Positions 42,847 to 51,856 are shown, numbered from the stretch's first letter. The stretch: 64,000 nucleotides of DNA from Verrucomicrobiota bacterium (GCA_037139415.1 JBAXGN010000003.1:21255-85254), one strand, 5' to 3'. The notes: a model not told the origin generated them from the sequence alone. Numbers and translations are program-made.

Positions 42847-45672
42847 CTACGCTTCTTCCCGTTCCGGGAACTCGAATTCGACTTTGCCTTTTTCCTTTAA
42901 GACGAGAAACGCCTTGAAAGTGCGGCCGGTCTTGCGTGACATAAACTGCGTCAGCAGGTCGGTGCGACCGGTTTCCAGAAGTTTCTTCATCTGGTCACGG
43001 TCCACTGCCTGGTGCAATATTTCTTTACCGGATTTAAATTTGCAGGGTTTGGTTTCCGCCTGGCTTTTCTCGCAGATATAATCCGTTGGCGATTCAAATA
43101 CCCGGCTACCGCACTTGGGGCATTGGCCGATGGGCGTCAACCCGGTGAAATCCAGCTTCGCAGCCGGCTCTTTGGGCTTGTCGTCCTTGGCCGCTTTGCC
43201 GCGCGCTTTGCGCTCGGCAAATTTGAACTTCACATCCCCATCCTTATCGAGCACCAGGTACGCCTCAAAGGTACGCCCGGTCTTTTTCGAGACAAATTTG
43301 GTCAGCAGATCGGTTTGCCGGGTAGCCAGCAACTTTTTAATCTGCTCGCTATCCACCGCCTGCTGTAAAATGATGGCACCAGTCTTGAACTTGCAGGCCT
43401 TTTTCGCGTCCACTGCTTTTTCGCACACGAAATTCATGCCGTTCTCGAAGACATTACCGCCGCATTTCGGGCATTTGCCCAGCGGCTCCTTGCCGGTAAA
43501 ATCCACCGGGGCCGCCGGCTGTCCGCCATTAGCCGCATCCTTGGATTCATCATTACCGAAATCGAATCCGATTTTAAACTCGGGTGCCGGCCCCAACCGC
43601 ATGATGGCGGCAAATGGGAAGCCTTTCTGGCTACGGAATCCCTGTAACGGTCCCACCACGCCCTTGCTGAGCAGGTCCTCCGCCTCGGACTCCTCAAACT
43701 GGCGTCCGGCGATGATTTTCCAAAAGGCAAAGTCGCACTTCGTACACTGAAACTTTTTGTACGTTTCCTTCACCAGCCCGCCGCACTTCGGGCACGGGAC
43801 TTTCAATTGGCCGAAATCGCCCGGAATCGTGTCGCTCTCGTAGCTTTTTGCCTGGGCCACCATGTGTTTGGTGATCTCGGCAATTTCGCGCATGAAGACC
43901 TCGCGCTTTAAGGTGCCGCGCTCCATCTGCTTGAGCTGGAATTCCCAATCCCCGGTTAGTTCCGGACGCGTCAGTTCGGGGATGCCCAAGCCATTCAGCA
44001 ACGTGATCAGCGAAAACGCCTTGGCGGTTGGCTGCAATTCCCGTCCGTTACGGTGAATGTATTTCTCGTAAATCAGGCCTTCGATAATGGAGGCGCGCGT
44101 AGCGGGAGTGCCCAGACCTTTTTCCGCCATGGCTTCGCGCAACTCTTCGTCTTCGATCAATTTCCCGGCGCCTTCCATGGCCGAAAGCAGCGTGGCTTCC
44201 GTGAGCCGTGCCGGCGGCTTGGTTCGGTTGGATTCGACCTCAATTTTGGTCGTATCCACCTGTTCGTTGGGGACCACCGGCACGAGGTTGGGGGTATCCC
44301 CGGATTCCGCCTCTTTCCCGTAAATGGCCATCCACCCGGCGTTAATCATCACCTTGCCTTCGCTCTTGAACGGCTCGCCTTCCACCCGGGTAATCCGCGT
44401 GGTCACCTGGAATTCCGCCGCCGGGAAGAACACCGCCAGGAAGCGTTTGGCAACCATGTCATAAACCTTGGCTTCCGCCTCGCTCAGGTGCTTGGGCGGC
44501 AGCATGGTGGGGATAATGGCAAAGTGATCCGACACTTTGGCATTGTTGAACACCCGCTTGTTGGGGCGCACCCAGCCTTGTTTCAGAATCGTTCCGGCAA
44601 ACGGCGCATAAGCGGTGCCATCCATCGCTTCCATCGTCTTTCGCACGGTCCCAAGATAATCCTCGGGGAGCGCGCGAGAATCGGTACGCGGATACGTCAG
44701 CACCTTGTGCCGTTCATACAACGCCTGCGCGATAGAGAGCGTCTGCTTGGCGGAAAACCCAAAGCGCCCGTTAGCCTCACGCTGCAGCGAGGTCAGATCA
44801 TAAAGCAGCGGTGACAATTGCGTGGTGGGCTTGCTTTCCTCCGTCACCACTCCCGGTTTGCCCAGACACTTGGCTTGAATTGCCAAGGCCTTGGCCTGAT
44901 CCCATACCCGCTCCGGCTTAAGATCAGCGTCGTCCTTGTCCTTGGAGAATTTCTCATCAAACCAGCGCCCGTCATACGTGCCGGCGTGTGCGGAAAATGT
45001 AGCGTGAACTTCCCAGTAGTCACGCGACACAAAGTCACGGATGCGCTGCTCGCGCTCAACCAGGATGGCCAGGGTGGGCGTCTGTACGCGTCCCACTGTG
45101 GTGAGATGAAAACCGCCGCTCTTGGAGTTAAACGCCGTCATGGCCCGGGTGCCGTTAATCCCCACCAGCCAGTCCGATTCCGAACGGCAGGTAGCCGCGT
45201 CAGCCAGCGGCAGCATTTCGGCATCACTGCGCAACGTGGCAAACCCCTCCTTGATGGCGGCGGGGGTCATGGATTGAAGCCACAGCCGCTTGATCGGCTG
45301 TTTGGCATCCGCATACTTGACGATGTAGCGGAAGATCAGTTCCCCCTCCCGTCCGGCGTCGCACGCGTTAATGAGGGCATCCACTTCCTTGCGCTTGATG
45401 AGCTTCTGCAACAGGTTCAGGCGCGACTTGGTCTTCTCGTGCGGGCGCAGGTCGAAATGTGGCGGAATGACCGGCAGATGCGCAAAACTCCATTTACCAC
45501 GCGTCACTTCAACACCCTCTGGTGGACAGATTTCCAGCAAATGACCGATGGCTGACGAGAGCACAAACTGGTCGCTCTCGAAATAATCGTCATGTTTCTT
45601 AAAACCGCCCAGCGCCTTGGCGATGTCGCTGGCCACGGACGGTTTTTCCGCAATTATTAAGGCCTTGCCCAT
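42847..45672 (-). CDS. topB: DNA topoisomerase III with repeated zinc-ribbon C-terminal domains
   Basis: A 941-residue type IA topoisomerase. The toprim domain opens MGKALIIAEKPSVASDIAKA with the DxD-type ACDAGREGELIFRYIV. The core has TVGRVQTPTLAILVERE and the active-site Tyr in VLTYPRTDSRALPEDYLGTV (about Tyr326). The C-terminus carries a zinc ribbon (CPKCGGLVKETYKKFQCTKC) and then about three ~110-residue topoisomerase C-terminal repeats, two of them preceded by CPKCGGNVFENG- or CPKCGSRVFESP-type zinc fingers. It decatenates DNA and acts with RecQ-like helicases. It stands alone as a gene. Confidence 0.95.
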   Translation of the reverse strand: MGKALIIAEKPSVASDIAKALGGFKKHDDYFESDQFVLSSAIGHLLEICPPEGVEVTRGKWSFAHLPVIPPHFDLRPHEKTKSRLNLLQKLIKRKEVDALINACDAGREGELIFRYIVKYADAKQPIKRLWLQSMTPAAIKEGFATLRSDAEMLPLADAATCRSESDWLVGINGTRAMTAFNSKSGGFHLTTVGRVQTPTLAILVEREQRIRDFVSRDYWEVHATFSAHAGTYDGRWFDEKFSKDKDDADLKPERVWDQAKALAIQAKCLGKPGVVTEESKPTTQLSPLLYDLTSLQREANGRFGFSAKQTLSIAQALYERHKVLTYPRTDSRALPEDYLGTVRKTMEAMDGTAYAPFAGTILKQGWVRPNKRVFNNAKVSDHFAIIPTMLPPKHLSEAEAKVYDMVAKRFLAVFFPAAEFQVTTRITRVEGEPFKSEGKVMINAGWMAIYGKEAESGDTPNLVPVVPNEQVDTTKIEVESNRTKPPARLTEATLLSAMEGAGKLIEDEELREAMAEKGLGTPATRASIIEGLIYEKYIHRNGRELQPTAKAFSLITLLNGLGIPELTRPELTGDWEFQLKQMERGTLKREVFMREIAEITKHMVAQAKSYESDTIPGDFGQLKVPCPKCGGLVKETYKKFQCTKCDFAFWKIIAGRQFEESEAEDLLSKGVVGPLQGFRSQKGFPFAAIMRLGPAPEFKIGFDFGNDESKDAANGGQPAAPVDFTGKEPLGKCPKCGGNVFENGMNFVCEKAVDAKKACKFKTGAIILQQAVDSEQIKKLLATRQTDLLTKFVSKKTGRTFEAYLVLDKDGDVKFKFAERKARGKAAKDDKPKEPAAKLDFTGLTPIGQCPKCGSRVFESPTDYICEKSQAETKPCKFKSGKEILHQAVDRDQMKKLLETGRTDLLTQFMSRKTGRTFKAFLVLKEKGKVEFEFPEREEA

Positions 45673-45838
45673 GTATCAAATTTAGTCTGCGAGGCGGACT
45701 TTGCCGCCCAGTTATTCTTAAACAATTAAGCGGGGGAAAATGGACCAAAGGCCGGGTAATGTCAAAAGCTAATTGAAAAAATGTCAGGAACGGCAGAGCA
45801 TCGCACTGCCGCCCCCGAAGCGGAAAGGAGGTGGGCTG

Positions 45839-46039
45839 ATGATGATAAAGAGGCTCAGGCAAATTGACTTGGTCCCGATTGTTTCGACCCAATCACCGAT
45901 TGGTAATGGCACCCCTTCCGTAACAAACGGAATGCCATTACTACTGACAGCCCACCGCCCAAAACCAACTCAGGCGTTCAAAGCCGGATTCAGGTTGGCA
46001 AACGGATTATTGGTAAAGCCATTGGGCTTTTCAGGCTGA
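45839..46039 (+). CDS. Candidate small ORF behind a strong Shine-Dalgarno
   Basis: AGGAGGTG at 45826-45833 is placed correctly for ATG 45839 (an ATG pair). The frame gives 66 residues beginning MMIKRLRQIDLVPIV. The distal half overlaps the C-terminus of infC antisense and passes through its terminator hairpin, which argues against it. It could be a small peptide or chance. Confidence 0.2.
   Translation: MMIKRLRQIDLVPIVSTQSPIGNGTPSVTNGMPLLLTAHRPKPTQAFKAGFRLANGLLVKPLGFSG
45904..45940 (-). terminator. Hairpin terminator after infC
   Basis: TAATGGCA (45904-45911) pairs with TGCCATTA (45933-45940), and the inner TTCCG (45916-45920) pairs with CGGAA (45928-45932). This makes a two-part stem 30 bases downstream of the infC stop. 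There is no long T-tract. Confidence 0.55.
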
Positions 46040-46752
46040 ACGGGACGCGGTGGTCGGTTATCCCCCGGTTGGGATTCAGGCGAGTTAACCTCGTACTCAT
46101 CCCGCTCCTCCTCCTCTTGATCCTCCTCGTCCGGCACGTCCAACTCGGATGGCATCGGTCGTTGCCCCTCATTGGGATTCTTGGCGCGCTTGGAACGCGG
46201 CAGCGGGCTGATCATCGCGTTCAAGCCGCGCCCCATCAGCTTCGGCGTGAAGTCCGGCTGCCCCCAAGGGGCCAGTTCCTTCAGGAATTTATTGACCACT
46301 TGGAAGCCAAATTCCTGATGCATCATTTCGCGCCCGCGGAATTTGAGGGTGATCTTCACCTTCATATCCTCGCACAAAAAGTCAATGGCATGTCCCTTTT
46401 TGACCCCGAAATCGTGCTCGCTGATGTTCGGGCTCAACTGGACCTCCTTGACCTTGTTGGCGTGCTGATGCTTCTTGGACTCTTTGTCGCGCTTGGCAAT
46501 CTCGTACCGGTATTTGCCGAAGTCCACGATTCGGCAGACCGGCGGAACTGCGGTAGGCGCTATTTCCACCAAATCCAAGCCATGGGCGCGGGCCATTTGC
46601 AGCGCGTCATTGAGTTGAATGACACCAATTTGTTTGCCGTCAGCGCCAATCACCCGGACCTCACGGGCACGGATTTTACCGTTGACCCTGACGAAGGCGC
46701 TGGCGGACCCTTGATTACGTGAAGCGTGAGGGTGGCTCACGCAACCCCCCAC
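45970..46752 (-). CDS. infC: Translation initiation factor IF-3 with long acidic C-terminal extension
   Basis: A 260-residue frame. The IF-3 N-domain is seen in VRVNGKIRAREVRVIGADGK and LVEIAPTAVPPVCRIVDFGK, then linker YRYEIAKRDKESKK. The C-domain has ISEHDFGVKKGHAIDFL, KITLKFRGREMMHQEFG and PKLMGRGLNAMISP. After about residue 195 comes a ~65-residue tail, first acidic (DVPDEEDQEEEERDEYEV) then Pro/Asn-rich, absent from typical ~180-residue IF-3. The GTG at 46752 is the longest start; a GTG at 46740 or a rarer codon nearer VRVNGK is possible, since infC often uses unusual starts. The usual rpmI-rplT genes do not follow. Confidence 0.93.
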   Translation of the reverse strand: MGGCVSHPHASRNQGSASAFVRVNGKIRAREVRVIGADGKQIGVIQLNDALQMARAHGLDLVEIAPTAVPPVCRIVDFGKYRYEIAKRDKESKKHQHANKVKEVQLSPNISEHDFGVKKGHAIDFLCEDMKVKITLKFRGREMMHQEFGFQVVNKFLKELAPWGQPDFTPKLMGRGLNAMISPLPRSKRAKNPNEGQRPMPSELDVPDEEDQEEEERDEYEVNSPESQPGDNRPPRPVQPEKPNGFTNNPFANLNPALNA

Positions 46753-47051
46753 CGTTGAAGTTTATTCATGCAGTCGCAAAAACTTTACCATAAACTGCCA
46801 CACCTCATGGTGCGGCTAAATCGGAAATAATTAAATCCAATACCGAAACAAGAGCAAGCAGAAATTTATCAAAAATTAACGTTTTTGGTTTGGACCTCGG
46901 TTTTTCGATTTTTGCCCAAAAGGCATCTTATCTTGGCTATCTATTTGCCAAAAAACGTCCATTCAATAGCAAGCCGGGTGTAGTTGTTTGGCGTCCATTG
47001 CTGCAGCTTATACACACTAGAGTAAACCCGATAGTTAGAATATATTGAGCG

Positions 47052-47990
47052 ATGTCTGATTCACCTGCCAGTGAATATGTGGTTCATCCGCCGTCCCCAA
47101 AGGACGACGGGAAGTCCGGTCATGGAGTGGGACACCGGGATGTTCTGCCACAAGAATCCGCGCTTGGGGCACCGCAGGATTTCTTGAACAACCGCTTTGT
47201 TTACCTGGTCATCTCCGCCCGGGCGCGCGGCCTTTCCGTCGGGGTCAACATGAGCCCCTCGAAACTCTGTAGTTTTGACTGCCCTTACTGCGAAGTGAAT
47301 CGCGCCACGCCCGCTCGTGAAACCCATTTGGACGTGGATGCCATGGCGCAGGAACTGGAGCAAACCATCAACTATGTCCGTTCCGATCGAATTCATGAGC
47401 ATCCCCGGTTAGGCGCCTTGCCGCGCGAACTGACCACCCTGCGTCACGTGGCCCTGAGCGGCCATGGCGAACCGACCCTGTGCCCGAACTTTGTGGAGAC
47501 AGTTCAAGCGATCACCCACCTGCGCGCATTGGGACGCGTGCCATTCTTCAAAATGGTGCTCATCACCAACGGCACGGGGCTGGATACCGATAGCGTACAA
47601 TCCGGCTTGAAATACTTTACGCACAACGATGAGATTTGGGCCAAGTTGGACGCTGGCACCCAGGAATACATGGACTTGGTGAACCGTTCCCAAGTGAAGC
47701 TCGAAAAAGTTCTGGCGAATATCCTGATGATTGGACGCCAGCGCGCCATCATCATCCAAAGCCTCTTCGCTTCCTTTGGCGGCTTGGAACCGCCACCGGA
47801 GGAAATCGAGCAGTATGCCCACCGTTTGCGTGAGTTAAAAAAAGGTGGCGCCCAAATTTCCCTGGTTCAGATTTATTCCGCTACGCGTCCGGTGCATAAT
47901 GCCGACTGTCGGCATCTGCCGTTGCGCGTGCTTTCTCGTATCGCCCAGACCGTGCGCAACGCCACCGGTTTGCGGGTGGAAGTGTTTTAA
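47052..47990 (+). CDS. Radical SAM protein
   Basis: A 312-residue cytoplasmic enzyme. The cluster motif C-x3-C-x2-C is in KLCSFDCPYCEVNRA; the GxGEP strand appears as ALSGHGEPTLCPNF; further core strands are MVLITNGTGL and IIIQSLFASFGG. The first ~45 residues are a polar extension. It resembles the small wyosine-type / PflA-like radical SAM proteins that act on RNA or activate other enzymes. No partner gene is adjacent. The ATG at 47052 is the only sensible start. Confidence 0.85.
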   Translation: MSDSPASEYVVHPPSPKDDGKSGHGVGHRDVLPQESALGAPQDFLNNRFVYLVISARARGLSVGVNMSPSKLCSFDCPYCEVNRATPARETHLDVDAMAQELEQTINYVRSDRIHEHPRLGALPRELTTLRHVALSGHGEPTLCPNFVETVQAITHLRALGRVPFFKMVLITNGTGLDTDSVQSGLKYFTHNDEIWAKLDAGTQEYMDLVNRSQVKLEKVLANILMIGRQRAIIIQSLFASFGGLEPPPEEIEQYAHRLRELKKGGAQISLVQIYSATRPVHNADCRHLPLRVLSRIAQTVRNATGLRVEVF

Positions 47991-48014
47991 CTGTCTCCTT
48001 CCCGACAGCTTGGA

Positions 48015-49229
48015 TCACTTGGCCCAGGCGCGGATGTAGTCCACGTACATGAAGGAGGGGTTGGGGGTTTTGTCAATCGGCCAACCGCCACCAAGGGCCA
48101 GGTCCACCAGCAGGTACATGGGGACTTTGGCTTCTTCCGGGGTTTTGATCCGGCGCAGTTCCACGCCGTCGAAGTAGTAGGTGATCCAGTCCGGGGTCAC
48201 CAGGACGCCGTAGCGGTGAAAGTCGTCGGCCATGCCGCTGAGGATGAATTTGTCGCCGTCGCTGCGGTGCTTCTTGTCCGGAAACCACCAGTGCAGGTTG
48301 ACGTGCAGGCTGTTGGGGTGAACGCCGTATTGTTCCACCACGTCAATTTCGATGCCGGTGGCCGATTTGTCCTTGAGCTTGGGCACGCCCAGCAGCCAGA
48401 AGGCGGGCCAAGTGCCCGGACCTTTGGGGAACTTGGCCCGCATTTCAAAGTAGCCGTATTGTTGGGCGAAGCCGTTGGCGGTGCGATCCACGGAGGAGAG
48501 GAGTCCGGACTGCCAGCGTTTATCGGTCTTGCGCGCTTCGATGCGCAGGATGCCGTTCTCGACGGTGAAGGGGAAGTTATTGGTGGGATTGGCAAACCGG
48601 GCGTCGCCAAAGTCGCCGTTGTAGGGGGTGTGGGCGATCCAGCGGGTGCCCGGGCCCCAAGCGGAGACGCTCAATTCTTTGTCTTTGAAATCTTCGTCAA
48701 AGGTGACGTGGTAGCCCTCCAGGTTCAGGGTGGGCGCGCCCAGCGCGGGGATGGGCGCATCGGCGGTGACTTTCAGCACGCCGATCTGGCATTGGTCCTC
48801 CGCGAGGGCGGTCACGCCATTCCCCGGTGTGAGGGCGGGGCGGCCATTGACTTTGGGTGCGTAGAGGCCGATTTGGATTTTGTATTCACCCGGGGTGATT
48901 CCCGAGGGCATCACGAGGGTGCGGGTGTAGGCCACCGGTCCGGACCATTGCGAGGTGGGCGTGGGTAAATCATGGTCATCCTGAAGCATGATTTTTCCAG
49001 TGGCATCCTTGATATGCACAAAGGCTTTGTAATCCCGGTCCAAGGGCTTGGCATCCCAGCGGTAGGTGATTTTGACGCCGTAATCCGGGCGGCACGCCGG
49101 CTGCGAGAAGAGGCACGCGAGCACCGTGGGTTTGCCGACTAACGGCACGCCGGCACGGAGACGATCGGACTCCGCAGCACCAAATGCGCATAGGGAGACA
49201 CAGAGCCCGAGGCAGGGTAGTAATCGCAT
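48015..49229 (-). CDS. Secreted glycoside hydrolase family 16 protein
   Basis: A 404-residue exported protein (MRLLPCLGLCVSLCAFGAAE). Residues ~25-155 form a beta domain of unknown type (YRWDAKPLDRDYKAFVHIKD). Residues ~165-404 are GH16, with the catalytic E-I-D-x-x-E motif GIEIDVVEQYG near residue 295, and YGYFEMRAKFPKGPGTWPAF, HVNLHWWFPD and VDLALGGGWPI. It should cleave beta-1,3/1,4-glucan, laminarin or a related galactan outside the cell. It stands alone, convergent with the radical SAM gene. Confidence 0.92.
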   Translation of the reverse strand: MRLLPCLGLCVSLCAFGAAESDRLRAGVPLVGKPTVLACLFSQPACRPDYGVKITYRWDAKPLDRDYKAFVHIKDATGKIMLQDDHDLPTPTSQWSGPVAYTRTLVMPSGITPGEYKIQIGLYAPKVNGRPALTPGNGVTALAEDQCQIGVLKVTADAPIPALGAPTLNLEGYHVTFDEDFKDKELSVSAWGPGTRWIAHTPYNGDFGDARFANPTNNFPFTVENGILRIEARKTDKRWQSGLLSSVDRTANGFAQQYGYFEMRAKFPKGPGTWPAFWLLGVPKLKDKSATGIEIDVVEQYGVHPNSLHVNLHWWFPDKKHRSDGDKFILSGMADDFHRYGVLVTPDWITYYFDGVELRRIKTPEEAKVPMYLLVDLALGGGWPIDKTPNPSFMYVDYIRAWAK

Positions 49230-49265
49230 GAGGAAACTGTATGCTATTGGTCGCGGTTTTCAACG

Positions 49266-49409
49266 GTTAAATCCGAAGGCCGAAAACCGAACTATACCGG
49301 CAAAGCGGTGGAGACCGATGGCAAACTGGTCACCACCACCGGATTTGACCGCGCCACGGTCCATGAATTCCTGAAAGCCCTTTACCGGACCGTGCGCAGC
49401 AGCACTTGA
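49266..49409 (+). pseudogene. C-terminal fragment of a lost gene, possibly DJ-1/PfpI-like
   Basis: A plus-strand frame without a start codon reads K-P-N-Y-T-G-K-A-V, then DGKLVTTTGFDRATVHEFLK and ALYRTVRSST before TGA at 49407. The order N-Y-x(4)-V-x-x-D-G-x-L-(V/I)-T-x-x-G followed by a helix resembles the end of DJ-1/PfpI glutamine-amidotransferase-like proteins. The rest is missing. This is evidence for a deletion next to the GH16 gene. The family call is tentative. Confidence 0.4.
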
Positions 49410-49504
49410 TGCCGTGGCTACCTCGCTCAGGGGGTTGCGTTTCGCCCCGCGAATCATGTGCGTCAGCGTTCTGAGGAAGTCATTTTTCCCTCGCGCTCGG
49501 GGGG

Positions 49505-49930
49505 TTATCCGTGCTGTAGCCGCCATGCTTCAGCTCGGCGTTTTCCTTCCTCGTAATTTTTTTTCGAGAATAGATTGCTGAGATCACGGTTCATGTCATT
49601 CAATTCTGTTTTGGCATCCTCGTCCCCTTGCTCTGCCGCCAATATGGTCCATTTATATCCTTCAGCTTTATCTTGCTTCACACCTTTCCCGTTGTTGTAG
49701 CAGAGGCCAAGCCAGTACATTGCCGCCGCATGTCCCAGCTCTGCCGCCTTGGAATACCAGGCCGCGGCTTCCACTGCATCTTGCTTCACGCCTTGCCCAT
49801 TGGCGCAGCAGAGGCCAAGATTGGCGTAGTAGGCAGCAAGATTGGATATTGCATCTGCATTTCCCAGCTCCGCCGCTTTGCGGAGCCACTTCAGCGCTTC
49901 CTTTTCATTTATATCAACATGGCAAAAAAA
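49505..49930 (-). pseudogene. 5'-truncated Sel1-like repeat protein
   Basis: The complement encodes about three Sel1/TPR-like repeats: EALKWLRKAAELGNADAISN, LGLCCANGQGVKQDAVEAA, AWYSKAAELGHAAAMYWLGL, then CYNNGKGVKQDKAEGYKW. The frame is closed by TAA just upstream, and no ATG or GTG start precedes the first repeat; the first Met is internal, at 49789. Thus the 5' part has been lost, or translation begins at a non-standard codon. Sel1 proteins mediate protein-protein contacts. Confidence 0.6.
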
Positions 49931-50013
49931 TGGTTGGCAGAAAAATTATGAATTGGAAACCGGGGACGCAAACGAACGCTTGGAAAAATGAAGGGGAAAC
50001 GCAGGAGCCGCAT

Positions 50014-50246
50014 ATTTTGGAGTGCGGCGGCAAGGCGGGGTGATGGGGGCCGCGACGCCGCTTTGGATTTGCGCGCAAGTAACGCTTTGATTTTCCCTCG
50101 CCGATGAACGCAGGAACACCGCAGGTCACCAGTGGAGAAACTCAATGGCCTCGCGCGCTCACTCAAGTAGACGGCACAAATCCAAAGCGGTGTCGCCCGC
50201 CGCCCCTTTTTCCCCCTTCGGTTGCCACCGTACTCCAAATTTTCCC
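50014..50246. repeat. Long imperfect inverted repeat, MITE-like
   Basis: The left arm (~50014-50071) includes TTTTGGAGTGCGGCGGCAAG and ends GACGCCGCTTTGGATTTG. The right arm (~50177-50246) begins CAAATCCAAAGCGGTGTCGC and ends GTACTCCAAATTTTCCC. The innermost 14 bases (CCGCTTTGGATTTG) are perfectly inverted; the outer parts match with gaps. About 105 bases lie between the arms, without a gene. It is probably a non-autonomous or dispersed palindromic element. Apart from this the stretch 49931-50323 shows nothing coding. Confidence 0.65.
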
Positions 50247-50323
50247 GCGCCGTTACATCTGATCCGCGCAATCTTTTCCGTCGGGAGCAGCATGCGGTTC
50301 CGCCCCCCTCCCTGGCCCTCTGT

Positions 50324-51190
50324 TTAGGCCGCTAATTTTTCCAAAATGGCGCGCTTTTCTTTCGGCACCAAAATGGCGTCATTCCCCACATTTCTCCGGG
50401 TAAGATCCGCTACCGGCACCCCGACATCGCTCAGCAGGTTCAACAGATAATCAGGCGGCACCTTGTGTTGAATTTGGGAAAATTGATTATCCGAAAGCAG
50501 GCCATGCTCAAAAATGATCACCGGTCGCTTGGCAGCGATGATTCCGCTTAACCCGGCAAGCACCTCAAGTTCGTACCCTTCCACGTCAATCTTGATCAGA
50601 TCGGGCAGGTCAATTTTCTGTTCTCGAGCATAACGGTCACCGTGGCGCACCTGGATCAGCACCTTCCGCCCGTTAGGCAGCTCGCGCACCAGAGAGCCGC
50701 ACGGCGTGGCCCCGGGCGGCACGCTCATGGTCAGTTCCTGATCGGTCATGCCCAGCCCCACCGGATGCACCGTCACCCATGGATGATTTTGAAACAGCGA
50801 CTGCAGGGTCGTCAACGCGGCGGGGTTCGGCTCAAACGAGTGCAGCCGTTGCAGTTGCCGGGGCTGCAGCGCAAAATACAGGCTGAAATAGCCGATGTTG
50901 GCTCCGATGTCCCACAGCACCTGATTCGGTTTTACCAGCCGGTCGAAGCACCGGAACAAATGCGTGTTATGTCCGTAATCCCCCAGCACCACATTCAGCA
51001 TGCCGAATGCCCCGTCGTCGCGGAAATCCAGCCGCGCCGTGCCCACTTCCGGGATATGGAGTGGGTAGTCCCACAAGCCACGCACGAACGGCAGGCAGCG
51101 ACGGAGTAGCAGTCCAGCCCCGGGCAGCTTCAGTGTGCCATGGACAAAACAGTAATTACGAACCAGCAGCTTTGCGATCACACCGCTCAT
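50324..51190 (-). CDS. FkbM-family methyltransferase
   Basis: A 288-residue protein. The SAM-binding motif I is LWDIGANIGYFSLYFAL, followed by LHSFEPNPAALTTLQSLFQN, VHPVGLGMTDQELTM and the FkbM strand DLIKIDVEGYELEVLAGLSG, with IIFEHG after it. FkbM enzymes O-methylate sugars or small molecules; here the target is unknown, possibly surface polysaccharide. The ATG at 51190 (MSGVIAKLLV) is preferred over a TTG four codons upstream. Confidence 0.88.
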   Translation of the reverse strand: MSGVIAKLLVRNYCFVHGTLKLPGAGLLLRRCLPFVRGLWDYPLHIPEVGTARLDFRDDGAFGMLNVVLGDYGHNTHLFRCFDRLVKPNQVLWDIGANIGYFSLYFALQPRQLQRLHSFEPNPAALTTLQSLFQNHPWVTVHPVGLGMTDQELTMSVPPGATPCGSLVRELPNGRKVLIQVRHGDRYAREQKIDLPDLIKIDVEGYELEVLAGLSGIIAAKRPVIIFEHGLLSDNQFSQIQHKVPPDYLLNLLSDVGVPVADLTRRNVGNDAILVPKEKRAILEKLAA

Positions 51191-51313
51191 GCTAATTACC
51201 AACGTTGAACCGTCAAGTTCATTTGGTGATGATTCAAACTTCCAAACGCAAATGCGATGGCTCCGCTATTGACAATCTCAGCGTTATGGATTTTGATCTA
51301 CCGCGTTGCCAGT

Positions 51314-51388
51314 GGCGCATTCGTCTATCGGTTAGGACACGGCCCTCTCAAGGCTGAAAGATGGGTTCGATTCCCATATGCGCCGCCA
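51314..51388 (+). tRNA. tRNA-Glu (anticodon CUC)
   Basis: Seventy-five bases including an encoded CCA. The acceptor GGCGCAT pairs with ATGCGCC, with G as discriminator. The D-arm is TCGTCTATCGGTTAGGACAC, a hallmark of tRNA-Glu. The anticodon loop CTCTCAA within CGGCC/GGCTG gives CUC, and the T-arm is TGGGTTCGATTCCCA. Confidence 0.96.
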
Positions 51389-51484
51389 TAACGTCCGGGC
51401 TGGACGCGGCGGCATAATATAAAACCAGTGTATTGAACCGGCGTGCTTGTGAAAAGTTGACCTAGACTAACCTGAAATAACTGT

Positions 51485-51856
51485 ATGTCCTTGTTTCAAA
51501 TCATTTTTAATCCGACCAGCGCGGCAGAATTAGCGCGTATGCCCAAGGAACTGCAATTGAACATTTTGGGGGAATTTCGCGGTCTGCCGCATGAAGTGAT
51601 GAGCACCGAAATGGATCGTTTCGGAAAACTGCAACGTGCCGGCAAGTCATTGTATCGCTTCCGCCTAGGGGATTATCGCGTATATTTTGAAAAACATGAT
51701 CTGGGGGTGGTGGTGCATCGCATCATGAATCGCAACACCTTAAAGGACTTCCTCTTTCGCTCCAATCTCCCCACCGGAGAAGACGAGGCATTACAGCAAA
51801 ACCCCAAGTTTTGGGAGCAGATTGATAGCGTCAAAAGTCCGGCGGAAAAGAAGTAA
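51485..51856 (+). CDS. RelE/ParE-superfamily toxin-like protein
   Basis: A 123-residue protein. The RelE-type core is visible: IIFNPTSAAELARMPKELQ, then RFGKLQRAGKSLYRFRLGDY, RVYFEK and VHRIMNRNTLKDFLFR. RelE-like toxins cleave mRNA on the ribosome or poison gyrase. The extra ~25 residues at the C-terminus (NLPTGEDEALQQNPKFW) are not part of the usual fold. No antitoxin gene is adjacent: the tRNA lies upstream and the giant secreted protein downstream. It may be an orphan or a domesticated member with a different role. Confidence 0.7.
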   Translation: MSLFQIIFNPTSAAELARMPKELQLNILGEFRGLPHEVMSTEMDRFGKLQRAGKSLYRFRLGDYRVYFEKHDLGVVVHRIMNRNTLKDFLFRSNLPTGEDEALQQNPKFWEQIDSVKSPAEKK

